Shown here: one piece after another, positions 46,570-54,169 of the stretch
How the letters are laid out: every line of letters starts with the position of its first letter
Position numbering within the stretch: the first letter of the stretch is position 1
Notes under the pieces: model-generated
Database searches by the model: none
Told to the model about the DNA's origin: nothing
The model's input: the letters and a program-made list of their open reading frames with translations, nothing else
Translations under genes and position numbers: made by a program
Source: Rhizobium mesoamericanum STM3625
GTDB taxonomy: Bacteria > Pseudomonadota > Alphaproteobacteria > Rhizobiales > Rhizobiaceae
Assembly (NCBI RefSeq): GCF_000312665.1
Contig: NZ_HF536772.1
Coordinates: 3,207,066 to 3,271,065 of the forward strand
Reading direction: 5' to 3'
Length of the DNA: 64,000 nucleotides

Positions 46570-47931
46570 TCACGCGACGGCAACGGTCGGCTGCGAGCCG
46601 GCAGCAAGCATGCGGTTGATGGATTCAGCAGCATCGCGGCCTTGCGCGACCGCCGAGACGGTCAGGTCGTCTCCCCCGAAGACACAGTCACCGCCGGCCC
46701 AGACGCCGTCGAGCGAGGTCTTGCCTTCCGCATCGATGGCGATGCGGCCGGACTCCATGCGTAGCGCGCCGAGGCCTGACGCAGCGAAGGTTTGGCCGAT
46801 CGCCTTGAAAATCTGGTCGGCGGCGATGACACCGGTCTCGCCCGTTGTCGACAGGCGGCCATCGACCAGTTTGGTGTATTCAACCTCGATCGCGGCGACC
46901 TTGCCGTCCTGCGCCAGTATGGACTTCGGCGCCAGCCAATGGCGAATGATGACGCCCTTCGAGGTGGCGAGATCCTGCTCGAATTCAGAGGCGTTCATAT
47001 GCTCCTTGCCGCGACGATAGCAGATCGTAACTTCCTCGGCGCCGAGTAGCTTGGCCTGCACGGCGGCATCGATGGCTGTCATGCCGCCGCCGAGAACGAC
47101 AACGCGGCGACCGATCGCAACCTCGCCCTTGTCCGTGGCCTGACGCAGGCCGGCGATGAAATCGACGGCGTCGTCGACGCCCGGCAGGCTTTCGCCTTCA
47201 ACGCGTAGCGCATTGACGCCGGCAAGGCCAATGCCAATGAAGACGGCGTCATATTGCGACTGGAGATCGGCGAGCGAGAAGTCACGCCCCAGTTGCTGAT
47301 CGTGACGGACTTCGATGCCGCCGATCGCGAGGACGTAGTCGACCTCTTTCTGGGCGAAGTCGTCCACCGCCTTATAGGTAGCGATGCCGTATTCGTTGAG
47401 GCCGCCGGACTTTGCCTTTCCATCATAGATGACGACGTCATGGCCCTTCACGGCGAGGCGATGGGCGGCAGCAAGGCCGGCAGGGCCAGCGCCGACCACG
47501 GCGATCTTCTTTCCGCTTGAGGCGGCGCGGCTGTAGAACTGCTTGTCCGCCTGCATGGCGGTGTCGGTGGCGTAGCGCTGCAAGCGGCCGATCTCAACGG
47601 GGCGTTCCTCCGCCGTGTTGCGCACGCAGGCCTGCTCGCACAGATCTTCAGTGGGACAGACGCGGGCGCACATGCCGCCCAGAATGTTCTGGTCGAAGAT
47701 CGTCTTTGCCGAACCCATCGGATTTCCGGTGGCTATTTGACGGATGAAGAGCGGGATGTCGATAGAGGTGGGACAGGCCGCCATGCACGGCGCGTCGTAG
47801 CAGAAATAACAGCGGTCGGCTGCGACCAGCGCCTCGTGCTTGTCGAGGCGCGGATGAAGATCGGAGAAATTCGACTCGTACTCAGCGGGCAAAAGCCGGC
47901 CGGCACGAATCCCAGTTCCCAGTCGTTCCAT
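46570..47931 (-). CDS. preT: Dihydropyrimidine dehydrogenase electron-transfer subunit PreT
   Basis: The 453-residue flavoprotein passes electrons from NAD(P)H to PreA. The N-terminal part has iron-sulfur cysteines (DRCYFCYDAPCMAACPTSID, then GGMCARVCPTEDLCEQACVR). The FAD motif is KIAVVGAGPAGLAAAHRLAV and the NAD(P)H motif VVVLGGGMTAIDAAVQAK. The C-terminus ends near GVWAGGDCVFGGDDLTVSAV. I chose the ATG at 47931, with GAGGGAAC 4-5 nt upstream; 19 further codons are open. It heads preT-preA, and a RutR-like dyad lies about 60 bp upstream. Confidence 0.93.
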   Translation of the reverse strand: MERLGTGIRAGRLLPAEYESNFSDLHPRLDKHEALVAADRCYFCYDAPCMAACPTSIDIPLFIRQIATGNPMGSAKTIFDQNILGGMCARVCPTEDLCEQACVRNTAEERPVEIGRLQRYATDTAMQADKQFYSRAASSGKKIAVVGAGPAGLAAAHRLAVKGHDVVIYDGKAKSGGLNEYGIATYKAVDDFAQKEVDYVLAIGGIEVRHDQQLGRDFSLADLQSQYDAVFIGIGLAGVNALRVEGESLPGVDDAVDFIAGLRQATDKGEVAIGRRVVVLGGGMTAIDAAVQAKLLGAEEVTICYRRGKEHMNASEFEQDLATSKGVIIRHWLAPKSILAQDGKVAAIEVEYTKLVDGRLSTTGETGVIAADQIFKAIGQTFAASGLGALRMESGRIAIDAEGKTSLDGVWAGGDCVFGGDDLTVSAVAQGRDAAESINRMLAAGSQPTVAVA

Positions 47932-47991
47932 TGAAGTTCCCTCATTATTGGTAAACGGCCAGTGAGGGAAAGCGTAACTCAGCTTCAAAAA

Positions 47992-48007
47992 TTTATCAAA
48001 CGGTAAA
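47992..48007. promoter_or_regulatory. Possible second RutR-type operator, upstream of preT
   Basis: TTTATCAAACGGTAAA has the same 6+4+6 layout and the same right half GGTAAA as the site beside rutR, but a weaker left half. Its position 61-76 bp before the preT ATG fits a repressor site. Another GGTAAAC at 47950-47956 sits just upstream of the start codon. Confidence 0.4.
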
Positions 48008-48128
48008 ATTTTGTCTGGGAATTGTGGCTATTGCGCTGTTTCTATTTGGCTATTTTTTCCGCTTCGGAATACCTTGCCTCCATCATCGCGGCCGATAATG
48101 AAAAATCGATCTTTTTCTCGCGGGGACG

Positions 48129-48153
48129 GGAACCATTTGGATACTTGCTCGTT
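48129..48153 (+). promoter_or_regulatory. EcfG-type promoter of a candidate small RNA
   Basis: GGAAC (48129-48133) and CGTT (48150-48153) are separated by exactly 16 bp, a perfect match to the alphaproteobacterial general stress promoter GGAAC-N16/17-CGTT. It points away from preT toward the stem-loop region. No plus-strand protein gene lies downstream before the oppositely oriented kinase gene. Confidence 0.75.
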
Positions 48154-48159
48154 AGTGGC

Positions 48160-48290
48160 ATATCCGAGCGATGACCGCATCGACCCAACATGCGCGCCCC
48201 CAACCCATCGCTCGGACGTACTCACGGTCCCCTCCCGGTGAGTGAAAGAACAGCCGGTGCGCCGCCCTCGCACTGGCTGTTCTTCGTTTA
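48160..48290 (+). ncRNA. Candidate stress-sigma-dependent small RNA with three C-rich stem-loops
   Basis: Starting about 7 nt past the EcfG -10 element, the RNA would contain three hairpins. TCCGAGCGATG (48163-48173) pairs with CATCGCTCGGA (48206-48216). ACTCAC (48220-48225) pairs with GTGAGT (48238-48243). GAACAGCCGGTGCG (48248-48261) pairs with CGCACTGGCTGTTC (48269-48282) with one mismatch, followed by TTCGTTTA, a plausible terminator. Each loop is C-rich (CGCCCCC, TCCCCTCCC, CCGCCCT), as in small RNAs that pair with Shine-Dalgarno sequences. A local alternative hairpin CGATG-ACCG-CATCG (48169-48182) competes with the first. No Rfam family is assigned; this is inference from structure plus promoter. 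Confidence 0.6.
48247..48282 (-). terminator. Shared terminator after the HWE kinase gene
   Basis: The 14-bp stem at 48248-48282 (one mismatch) begins 5 bp past the kinase stop when read on the minus strand and is followed there by TTTCTTTCACT. It may therefore end transcription from both sides: the kinase on the minus strand and the candidate small RNA on the plus strand. Confidence 0.6.
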
Positions 48291-49322
48291 GCGCATCGCT
48301 GCCTGTCGAGGAGGACGCCGCAGGATCTCGAACTCGGCGTCGGGGATGATGAGGTGATACTCGATCTGACCTGGTACGAGCGTGAGTTCGGCTTTACCGT
48401 TTACCGAGGAGGGGACGACCCGCTCGAGGACCGTCTTTCCGAAGCTGTTTTCGCTGAATTCATGCACCTCTGCAGGATCGCAAAGCGTCTCCGCCCATGA
48501 GATCTCGATTGCCTTTCGCCCGGGGGATGCTACTTCATGGCAGCTTACACTGACCGCAGGTCTGTTGCCGGCAATCGCTCCATAGGAAGCCGAGTTAACG
48601 ATCAGTTCGTGCAAGGCCAAGCCCACGTGCACTGCCGCGTTGGGTGTCAGGTGGACGTTTATCCCCGAGATCGGCAGCGGTCCTGCGGTTTCTGGCCAGT
48701 AGGGCGCGAACTGCTTTTCAACGAGTTCAAACAGGAAGGCGCCACGCCAACTGGAGTCGGTAATCAAGTCCTGCGAATTCGACAGCGATTGCAATCGGCC
48801 GCGGAATTTCACCAGGAAACTATCCAGCGATATCGTGTTGCGGGCGGTTTGGGTGGCGATGCCCTGTATTATGGCCAGAAGATTCTTCGAACGGTGCGAC
48901 AGTTCGCGAAGGAGGGATTTCAGGACTTTTTCGCGATGCCGCGCCTCCGTCACCTCGGAGATGACGGACAGAATTCCTGCGGCTTGGTCGTTGCCAATGC
49001 GCTCTATCTTCAGCTCGTAGGTCCGCATTTCCCCGTCGACCGAAATCTCGACTTCGGTTGTAGCGGGTTTGCCGCTTTCGAATACCTGCTGTTTCATCTT
49101 CTCCAGAATGCGCCCATGCGTGTCACCGAAGAGATCGACGTCAGTTCCGCCTGGTATTGGAGCCGACTGAAAATGCGCAGGAAGGTTGTCGGCGTAGACG
49201 ACCGACAGGCGGGGATCCTGGTAGATCAGTGATATTCCGGCACTTCCAAGCGCTCGCTGCAGCAACGCCGCTCTACTCTCCAGCGCGAGGGGCATGCCGG
49301 GCACTGGTTCATTCCTATTCAC
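48288..49322 (-). CDS. HWE/HisKA_2-family sensor histidine kinase of the general stress locus
   Basis: This 344-residue soluble kinase has an N-terminal PAS-like domain (residues about 20-130: GISLIYQDPRLSVVYADNLP, then MRTYELKIERIGND) and an HWE/HisKA_2 kinase core. The phosphoacceptor His is in LLRELSHRSKNLLAIIQGIA, and the ATP-binding region includes VGLALHELIVNSASYGAIAG. No membrane segment is seen. Such kinases phosphorylate PhyR (PhyK/LovK/RsiK group). Its place beside phyR and an EcfG-type promoter upstream make it a likely stress-input kinase under feedback control. An ATG at 49295 (M10) is an alternative start. Confidence 0.87.
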   Translation of the reverse strand: MNRNEPVPGMPLALESRAALLQRALGSAGISLIYQDPRLSVVYADNLPAHFQSAPIPGGTDVDLFGDTHGRILEKMKQQVFESGKPATTEVEISVDGEMRTYELKIERIGNDQAAGILSVISEVTEARHREKVLKSLLRELSHRSKNLLAIIQGIATQTARNTISLDSFLVKFRGRLQSLSNSQDLITDSSWRGAFLFELVEKQFAPYWPETAGPLPISGINVHLTPNAAVHVGLALHELIVNSASYGAIAGNRPAVSVSCHEVASPGRKAIEISWAETLCDPAEVHEFSENSFGKTVLERVVPSSVNGKAELTLVPGQIEYHLIIPDAEFEILRRPPRQAAMR

Positions 49323-49451
49323 CTAGTCGCCTTTCCCATATTGATCCTCTCTCAGTGCTGCTGAAAGAGATGCCCATTGATCGGGAAGCTCATCCTAGAG
49401 AAAGGCGCTGAAAAAAAGCCTAAGGCCGAAGAGTGTTCCCGGTTTCATTGA

Positions 49452-49476
49452 AACGTCCTTCCATTCCTATTGTTCC
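49452..49476 (-). promoter_or_regulatory. EcfG-type promoter of the HWE kinase
   Basis: On the minus strand GGAAC (49476-49472) is followed after 16 bp by CGTT (49455-49452), a perfect consensus match. The expected start near 49445 gives a leader of about 120 nt before the kinase ATG. Confidence 0.75.
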
Positions 49477-49493
49477 TCAGGACGCGAACTCCT

Positions 49494-50288
49494 TCAGGCG
49501 GCCGCCTTGGTGGCTTCATTGAAGAAAAGCGCTTGGCTGATCAACGCCTTAACCATATCGGGATTGAACGGCTTCGTGACCAGGAACGTCGGCTCGGGGC
49601 GTTCGCCGGTCAGCAGTCGTTCCGGGAACGCGGTGATAAAGATCACCGGCACACTCGCCGTCTTGAGGATGTCGTTGACCGCATCGATACCGGAGCTGCC
49701 GTCGGCAAGCTGAATATCTGCCAAAACCATGCCCGGGCGGGTCTTGTTGTAGAGAGCAACCGCTTCGGCGTGCGTACGTGCAATGCCGGTGACACGGTGC
49801 CCCAGGCTTTCCACCATCTGCTCGATATCCATCGCGATGAGCGGCTCGTCCTCGATGATCATGATGTCTGTGGCAACCTGACGAGAGATCTCGCGCGATG
49901 CGTTGTCGAGCAAGCTGACGACTTCGTCCTCTTCTTCGCCCAGGATCTCGGCAATCTCCGCAACCCGAAAGTTCTCGACGGAGGCGAGGAGAAAAGCCTG
50001 ACGGGCACGGGGGGGAACCTTGGCGAGGTTCAGCGTTGCGCGCTGCTCCCACGCGTAGGGCGAGGCGGGCTCCGGAATCTGGACCGTGACGGAACCAAAC
50101 AGCGTCGTGAAAAGTTTGTACAATGCAACGCGGTCATCTGCGGTATCCGGGAAAATGGATATGTCGGCAATGATCGCCTCGAGTACAGCGGCGACGTAGG
50201 CGTCGCCTGATGTCTGCGTTCCGGTAAGCGCGCGGGAATAACGACGCAAGTAGGGAAGGTGCGGCGCAATTCGAGTTGAAAGTGTCAT
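49494..50288 (-). CDS. phyR: General stress response regulator PhyR
   Basis: The 264-residue anti-anti-sigma switch has an N-terminal sigma-like domain (residues about 1-125: TRIAPHLPYLRRYSRALTGT, then ARQAFLLASVENFRVAEIAE) and a C-terminal receiver with phosphoacceptor Asp at about 191 (MVLADIQLADGSSGI) and Lys in TFLVTKPFNPD. Once phosphorylated, it binds NepR and frees EcfG. I chose the ATG at 50288, preceded by GGGAGC; an in-frame start 36 bp upstream overlaps the leader. It is divergent from nepR-ecfG, with EcfG-type promoters for both, so the circuit is autoregulated. Confidence 0.95.
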   Translation of the reverse strand: MTLSTRIAPHLPYLRRYSRALTGTQTSGDAYVAAVLEAIIADISIFPDTADDRVALYKLFTTLFGSVTVQIPEPASPYAWEQRATLNLAKVPPRARQAFLLASVENFRVAEIAEILGEEEDEVVSLLDNASREISRQVATDIMIIEDEPLIAMDIEQMVESLGHRVTGIARTHAEAVALYNKTRPGMVLADIQLADGSSGIDAVNDILKTASVPVIFITAFPERLLTGERPEPTFLVTKPFNPDMVKALISQALFFNEATKAAA

Positions 50289-50334
50289 TGAAAGCTCCCA
50301 CTCGTGGCCGGTGACCGGCCTCAATGGCGGTTAA

Positions 50335-50360
50335 AACGCGACGGACTGTAAAAATGTTCC
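50335..50360 (-). promoter_or_regulatory. EcfG-type promoter of phyR
   Basis: On the minus strand GGAAC (50360-50356) and CGTT (50338-50335) are separated by 17 bp. The start would be near 50328, about 40 nt before the phyR ATG. Confidence 0.8.
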
Positions 50361-50369
50361 TGGCATTTA

Positions 50370-50394
50370 GGAACTTTTTTTTCTCAGCAGCATT
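50370..50394 (+). promoter_or_regulatory. EcfG-type promoter of nepR-ecfG
   Basis: GGAAC (50370-50374) is followed after 16 bp by CATT (50391-50394), one mismatch from CGTT in the -10 element. The spacer starts with eight T. It points to nepR, with a leader of about 143 nt. Confidence 0.65.
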
Positions 50395-50543
50395 ATGGTG
50401 CCTACAAACAAGGGCTCACCGCATTTGTTACATGTCACGCGATCAGATGTTCGCTAATCGGTTGGTCTAAGTGGCCGAGTTGGTTAAAACAAACCTAAGG
50501 CGACGTGGCAGAGCGAGCGGAAAACAAAGTAAAGTGACGATTG

Positions 50544-50747
50544 ATGACGACACGAAAAAATGAAAGGGATCGGCAGCGTCTTGAAATGCGCGCAAGCGAT
50601 ATTCTTGACCCGAACAGCCAGATCGGCGTGAAGTTGCGATCGCTTTATGCCGCTGTGCAGGACGAGGCTATTCCAGAGCGCTTTCTTGATTTGCTCGAGA
50701 AGCTTGACCAAGCCGAGCTCGTCGCCTCGGCTAAGGTCGTGAAGTAA
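50544..50747 (+). CDS. nepR: Anti-sigma factor NepR
   Basis: This 67-residue protein holds EcfG inactive until PhyR-P captures it. The family core is LDPNSQIGVKLRSLYAAVQD, then EAIPERFLDLLEKLDQAE. The ATG at 50544 is preceded by a TTG in frame and by only a weak ribosome site. ecfG begins 9 bp after its stop, so anti-sigma and sigma are made together. Confidence 0.92.
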   Translation: MTTRKNERDRQRLEMRASDILDPNSQIGVKLRSLYAAVQDEAIPERFLDLLEKLDQAELVASAKVVK

Positions 50748-50756
50748 GGTGGCTCC

Positions 50757-51311
50757 ATGGAAAAGCAGCAACCAAGCTTCAAGCGCGAGCTCCTCGCGTC
50801 GCTTCCGAGTCTTCGAGCCTTTGCGATTTCGCTGATTGGCCGGCATGACCGGGCGGACGATCTTGTTCAAGATACGATCATGAAAGCCTGGGCAAAGCAG
50901 GATCATTTCGAGATGGGCACCAACATGAAAGCCTGGCTCTTCACGATTCTGCGCAACGAACTCTACAGCCAGATGCGCAAGAGTGGGCGCGAGATTCAGG
51001 ACAGCGATGGCCTGTTCACCGAGTCCATGGCAATGCACCCGGCCCAGTATGGGGCGCTCGATCTTCAGGATTTCAAGAAGGCACTCGATCAGTTGCCGCC
51101 GGACCAGCGCGAAGCAATCATTCTAGTCGGTGCCTCGGGGTTCTCCTATGAGGAAGCCGCCGAGATCTGCGGATGCGCCGTTGGCACGATCAAGAGCCGC
51201 GTAAACCGCGCTCGCCAACGTCTGCAGGAACTGCTGCAGATTTCGGGCGAGGCGGACTTCGGACCCGACGCGACATCGTCGCCGCTCACTTCCAAAGCCT
51301 TTGCCTTTTGA
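50757..51311 (+). CDS. ecfG: General stress ECF sigma factor EcfG (RpoE2)
   Basis: The 184-residue ECF sigma factor has region 2 (LPSLRAFAISLIGRHDRADD, LVQDTIMKAWAKQDHFE, MGTNMKAWLFTILRNE) and region 4 (LDQLPPDQREAIILVGASGF, then SYEEAAEICGCAVGTIKSRV). It directs RNA polymerase to GGAAC-N16/17-CGTT promoters, of which several lie in this window. It is co-transcribed with nepR. No terminator is obvious in the 39 bp before the convergent small membrane gene. Confidence 0.94.
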   Translation: MEKQQPSFKRELLASLPSLRAFAISLIGRHDRADDLVQDTIMKAWAKQDHFEMGTNMKAWLFTILRNELYSQMRKSGREIQDSDGLFTESMAMHPAQYGALDLQDFKKALDQLPPDQREAIILVGASGFSYEEAAEICGCAVGTIKSRVNRARQRLQELLQISGEADFGPDATSSPLTSKAFAF

Positions 51312-51350
51312 CTTGATGGGTCGGCTGCGGCGAGGCGCCGGCTTGAAGCG

Positions 51351-51752
51351 TCAGTCATCGCGTTTGGAGCCCATGAGATTGGCAGCGACGATTGCGGCAA
51401 GAACTCCGGCCGTTAAAAGCGGCTGCGCGCGGATAAAGCCTATGCCCACGGCAGCAAGCGATTCCAGCGCCTGCCTGCGTTCCTTGGCGCGACGGGCTTC
51501 CTGCGCATTGATCACCATCATGATGATGAGGACGATGATGGCGATCAGCAATGCTGCGGCAGCCAAAAACAGTGCCGCACCGATTGGACCATAAATGCCG
51601 GAGAGCCATATCGCACCAGCGCCAACAGAGAGCGCATAGGCGGTCAACAGGAGTATCACGGCAATCGCAATGAAAATACCGTTGCGCTTGGTCCGCGCAA
51701 CGGTGCGGTGAACAGTCGTGCCTGCCAGCAGGCTTAGAAGCGGGAAGAGCAT
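51351..51752 (-). CDS. Small membrane protein next to the general stress genes
   Basis: This 133-residue protein has hydrophobic segments at about residues 25-55 and 58-85 (GIFIAIAVILLLTAYALSVG, AALFLAAAALLIAIIVLIIM) and possibly a C-terminal one (LLTAGVLAAIVAANLMG), separated by a charged stretch QEARRAKERRQALE. I recognise no characterised family; it is like phage-holin/YqjE-type small stress membrane proteins. It follows the DUF883-like gene by 9 bp, so the two share an EcfG-type promoter. Confidence 0.72.
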   Translation of the reverse strand: MLFPLLSLLAGTTVHRTVARTKRNGIFIAIAVILLLTAYALSVGAGAIWLSGIYGPIGAALFLAAAALLIAIIVLIIMMVINAQEARRAKERRQALESLAAVGIGFIRAQPLLTAGVLAAIVAANLMGSKRDD

Positions 51753-51761
51753 CTAGCCTCC

Positions 51762-52115
51762 TTAACGGCGGGCAAGAAGGGCAAGGACGAGCCCGAAGGC
51801 TGCCGCCGCTCCGATGGTTGCGACAGGGTGCCTGCGGACGGTGTTGCGCACTTCATTTGCGCCGCGAAGGTAACCCTCCTGTAAGTCGTGGATCAGGTCC
51901 TCGCTGCGGGAGAGCAGGTCGTCGTAGCTCGCTGCCGCCTGATAGCGGATGCGCTCTCCCGGCTTTCGCTTTGCTGCAATCTTCGTCAGGGCCGCGATCT
52001 CATCGCGAAGAGCCTCTATCTGCTCTTCGATGCTTGATTCGATACGGTGAAGCGTGCCGCCGTTACGCCGGCTGCGGATCGGGTGAAGGAGCGAAGAGGC
52101 CACGATTTTCTCCAT
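51762..52115 (-). CDS. DUF883/ElaB-like membrane-anchored protein
   Basis: The 117-residue protein has a long helical, charged region with coiled-coil character (IESSIEEQIEALRDEIAALT, YDDLLSRSEDLIHDLQEGYL). A C-terminal membrane anchor HPVATIGAAAAFGLVLALLA and Arg-Arg end follow. This is the layout of DUF883/ElaB/YqjD proteins, some of which tether ribosomes to the membrane in stationary phase. It heads a two-gene minus-strand operon with a perfect EcfG-type promoter about 100 bp upstream, supporting a stress role. Confidence 0.75.
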   Translation of the reverse strand: MEKIVASSLLHPIRSRRNGGTLHRIESSIEEQIEALRDEIAALTKIAAKRKPGERIRYQAAASYDDLLSRSEDLIHDLQEGYLRGANEVRNTVRRHPVATIGAAAAFGLVLALLARR

Positions 52116-52211
52116 CGGTAAGGCGCGCTCACGCCGCCTGATTCAACAAAGGGCCGCTGCCGAAGTTTGCATGAAGATTGTCGCCCGGCAATGACCCAGA
52201 TCATCGAGCTT

Positions 52212-52236
52212 AACGCAGTCACCCTGCAAAAGTTCC
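52212..52236 (-). promoter_or_regulatory. EcfG-type promoter of the DUF883-like operon
   Basis: On the minus strand GGAAC (52236-52232) and CGTT (52215-52212) are 16 bp apart, a perfect match. It begins 2 bp beyond the hmuV stop and would start a transcript near 52205. Confidence 0.75.
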
Positions 52237-52237
52237 G

Positions 52238-53044
52238 CTACGCTGGATTGTATGCAGTTCGTATCGCACTGTGCGCAAGCACGAAAGGCGTGCCGTCTGC
52301 GGGAACCTGGTTGATCCGAAGGGCGCAGCCAAATACGGACTCCATGGTTTCATCCGTCAGCACGTCGCGGACGCTTCCGGCGGCAGCCACCCGGCCGGAT
52401 TTCATCAGAATGAGCCGGTCGGCAAAAAGCGCGGTCAGGTTGAGGTCGTGCATGACCGCGACGACGCCGCCGCCGGCCTCACAGAATTTACGTGCCAGCG
52501 TCATGATGGTCAGCTGGTGGCTGATGTCGAGACTTGATACCGGCTCGTCAAGCAGAAGCCAGCAGGGCACGCCGTCTGCGACCGGTTCGGCGATCTGGCA
52601 GAGAACGCGGGCGAGCTGTACGCGCTGCTGCTCGCCGCCCGAAAGCGCCTGATAGAAGCGGCCTTCGAAACCCGCGAGATCGACGGACGCCAGCGCATTT
52701 GCAGCAGTCTGCGCGGCCTTCTCGGGATTGCGATTGAAACCGGTGGTCAGGCCCATCTGCACCACCTCGCGTACGGTGAATGGGAAAGAGATCGAGCTTG
52801 CCTGCGGCAGTACGCCGCGCATCGTCGCTAACTGCCATGGCTTTAGTTTGGTCACTTCTTGGCCGTTTAAGCGAATGGAGCCAGAGTAGGGGAGTTCACC
52901 GGAGACCGCCTTCATTGTCGTCGTCTTGCCCGAGCCGTTCGGGCCTGCAATCGCCGTCAGTTGGCCAGCCGGTGTGGAAAAATCGGCCTCACTGACAATG
53001 GTCTTGCCGGAAAGGCGCACCGAGACGCCGCATACTTCAATCAT
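52238..53044 (-). CDS. hmuV: Heme ABC transporter ATP-binding protein HmuV
   Basis: The 268-residue ATPase has Walker A AIAGPNGSGKTTTMKAVSGE, the signature LSGGEQQRVQLARVLCQ, Walker B WLLLDEPVSSLDISHQ and switch His in VVAVMHDLNLTALF. It powers heme passage through HmuU. It is the last gene of hmuTUV, 9 bp after hmuU. Confidence 0.93.
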   Translation of the reverse strand: MIEVCGVSVRLSGKTIVSEADFSTPAGQLTAIAGPNGSGKTTTMKAVSGELPYSGSIRLNGQEVTKLKPWQLATMRGVLPQASSISFPFTVREVVQMGLTTGFNRNPEKAAQTAANALASVDLAGFEGRFYQALSGGEQQRVQLARVLCQIAEPVADGVPCWLLLDEPVSSLDISHQLTIMTLARKFCEAGGGVVAVMHDLNLTALFADRLILMKSGRVAAAGSVRDVLTDETMESVFGCALRINQVPADGTPFVLAHSAIRTAYNPA

Positions 53045-53053
53045 TGTTCATAC

Positions 53054-54169
53054 TCAAAGTGCAAGGCGCGCGCGATGTCGCAACAGAATCCACAGGAAGA
53101 ATGGCCCACCGGCAGCCGCGGTAACGATGCCGATTGGCAGCTCGGCGGGAGCGACAATGGTCCTGGCAAGCACATCCGCGAAAATTAGCAGCGAGCCCCC
53201 GAGAAGTGCCGAGGCAGGCAGCAGGAAACGGTGATCGGGGCCAATCGACATACGCAGTACATGCGGAACCACGATGCCGACGAAGCCGATGCCGCCGCTG
53301 ACGGCGACGGAAGCACCCGTCGCAGCGGCGACGCTGACGATGGCGATATTCTTCAGCCGCTGAACCGGGACACCCATGTGAAAGGCCGCGGCTTCGCCAA
53401 GCGTGATAGCATTCAGACCGCGCGCAATGAACGGTATCGCGGCAAAGGAGAGAAGAATGATCGGGCCAGCGCCCGCGATCTTTGCCCATGTTGCTCCGGC
53501 AAGTGATCCCATGCCCCAGAAGGTGAGATCTCGCAATTGCTGATCGTTGGCCATGTAGATCAGCAGTCCCGTGAGCGCGCCGGCAAGTGAGCCTAGAGCG
53601 ATGCCGGCAAGCAGCATCGTGGCGACCGAGGTCTGGCCGTTCCCCGTTGCAATCCTGTAGAGCAGCCACGTGCTGGCTAGGCCGCCGCCGAAAGCTGAGG
53701 TCGGAAGCGCATAGATGCCCAGCAGCGTGTAAAGTGGCGCGGCAAAGGTGCTGGCGAGCACGATGATCCCGACCGCGCCCAGGCTCGCCCCTGAGGAAAC
53801 GCCGACAAGGCCGGGATCGGCAAGCGGATTTCGAAAAAGACCCTGCATGATCGCACCCGAGACGGCGAGTGAGCCGCCGACCAGGAAACCCAGGATCGCT
53901 CGAGGCATGCGAATATAAAAGATGATGATCCGATCACGCGCGTTCAACACGTCACCCGAGCCGGCCATGTTTGCAGTGACCTCGAGGAACGAGGCGTTGG
54001 AAGCGCCCGTTGTCACCGAAAACAGCAAGGAAAGGACGGAGCCGACCGCAAGCAGAAGGATTGCCAAAAGGGCGAGGCGGCTGCGATCGCCAGCCGTTCG
54101 AAACTGCCGGCGACCCGTCAGCGAAAAGTTGGCGCGCTTCCGTCGCATGGCGTCCTGGAGAGCCATCAT
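53054..54169 (-). CDS. hmuU: Heme ABC transporter permease HmuU
   Basis: The 371-residue FecCD-family permease has about ten membrane spans: LLAILLLAVGSVLSLLFSV, then RMPRAILGFLVGGSLAVSGA, LADPGLVGVSSGASLGAVGI and GFVGIVVPHVLRMSIGPDHR near the end. It has an arginine-rich roughly 30-residue cytoplasmic N-terminus. The start ATG overlaps the hmuT stop by one base (TAATG); a second ATG follows at once. Confidence 0.93.
   Translation of the reverse strand: MMALQDAMRRKRANFSLTGRRQFRTAGDRSRLALLAILLLAVGSVLSLLFSVTTGASNASFLEVTANMAGSGDVLNARDRIIIFYIRMPRAILGFLVGGSLAVSGAIMQGLFRNPLADPGLVGVSSGASLGAVGIIVLASTFAAPLYTLLGIYALPTSAFGGGLASTWLLYRIATGNGQTSVATMLLAGIALGSLAGALTGLLIYMANDQQLRDLTFWGMGSLAGATWAKIAGAGPIILLSFAAIPFIARGLNAITLGEAAAFHMGVPVQRLKNIAIVSVAAATGASVAVSGGIGFVGIVVPHVLRMSIGPDHRFLLPASALLGGSLLIFADVLARTIVAPAELPIGIVTAAAGGPFFLWILLRHRARLAL

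Larger units (their letters stand above)
47932..48287. other. Gap between preT and the HWE kinase
   Basis: This 356-bp stretch has no credible protein gene. It holds the preT promoter and operator region (about 47932-48050), an EcfG-type promoter on the plus strand (48129-48153), and three successive stem-loops (48163-48282) interpreted as a small RNA gene. Confidence 0.6.

Noticed and set aside
48011..48241. Plus-strand frame of 76 codons in the preT-kinase gap
   Set aside because: No ribosome site or family features; the EcfG promoter lies inside it and the stem-loop structure explains the region better.
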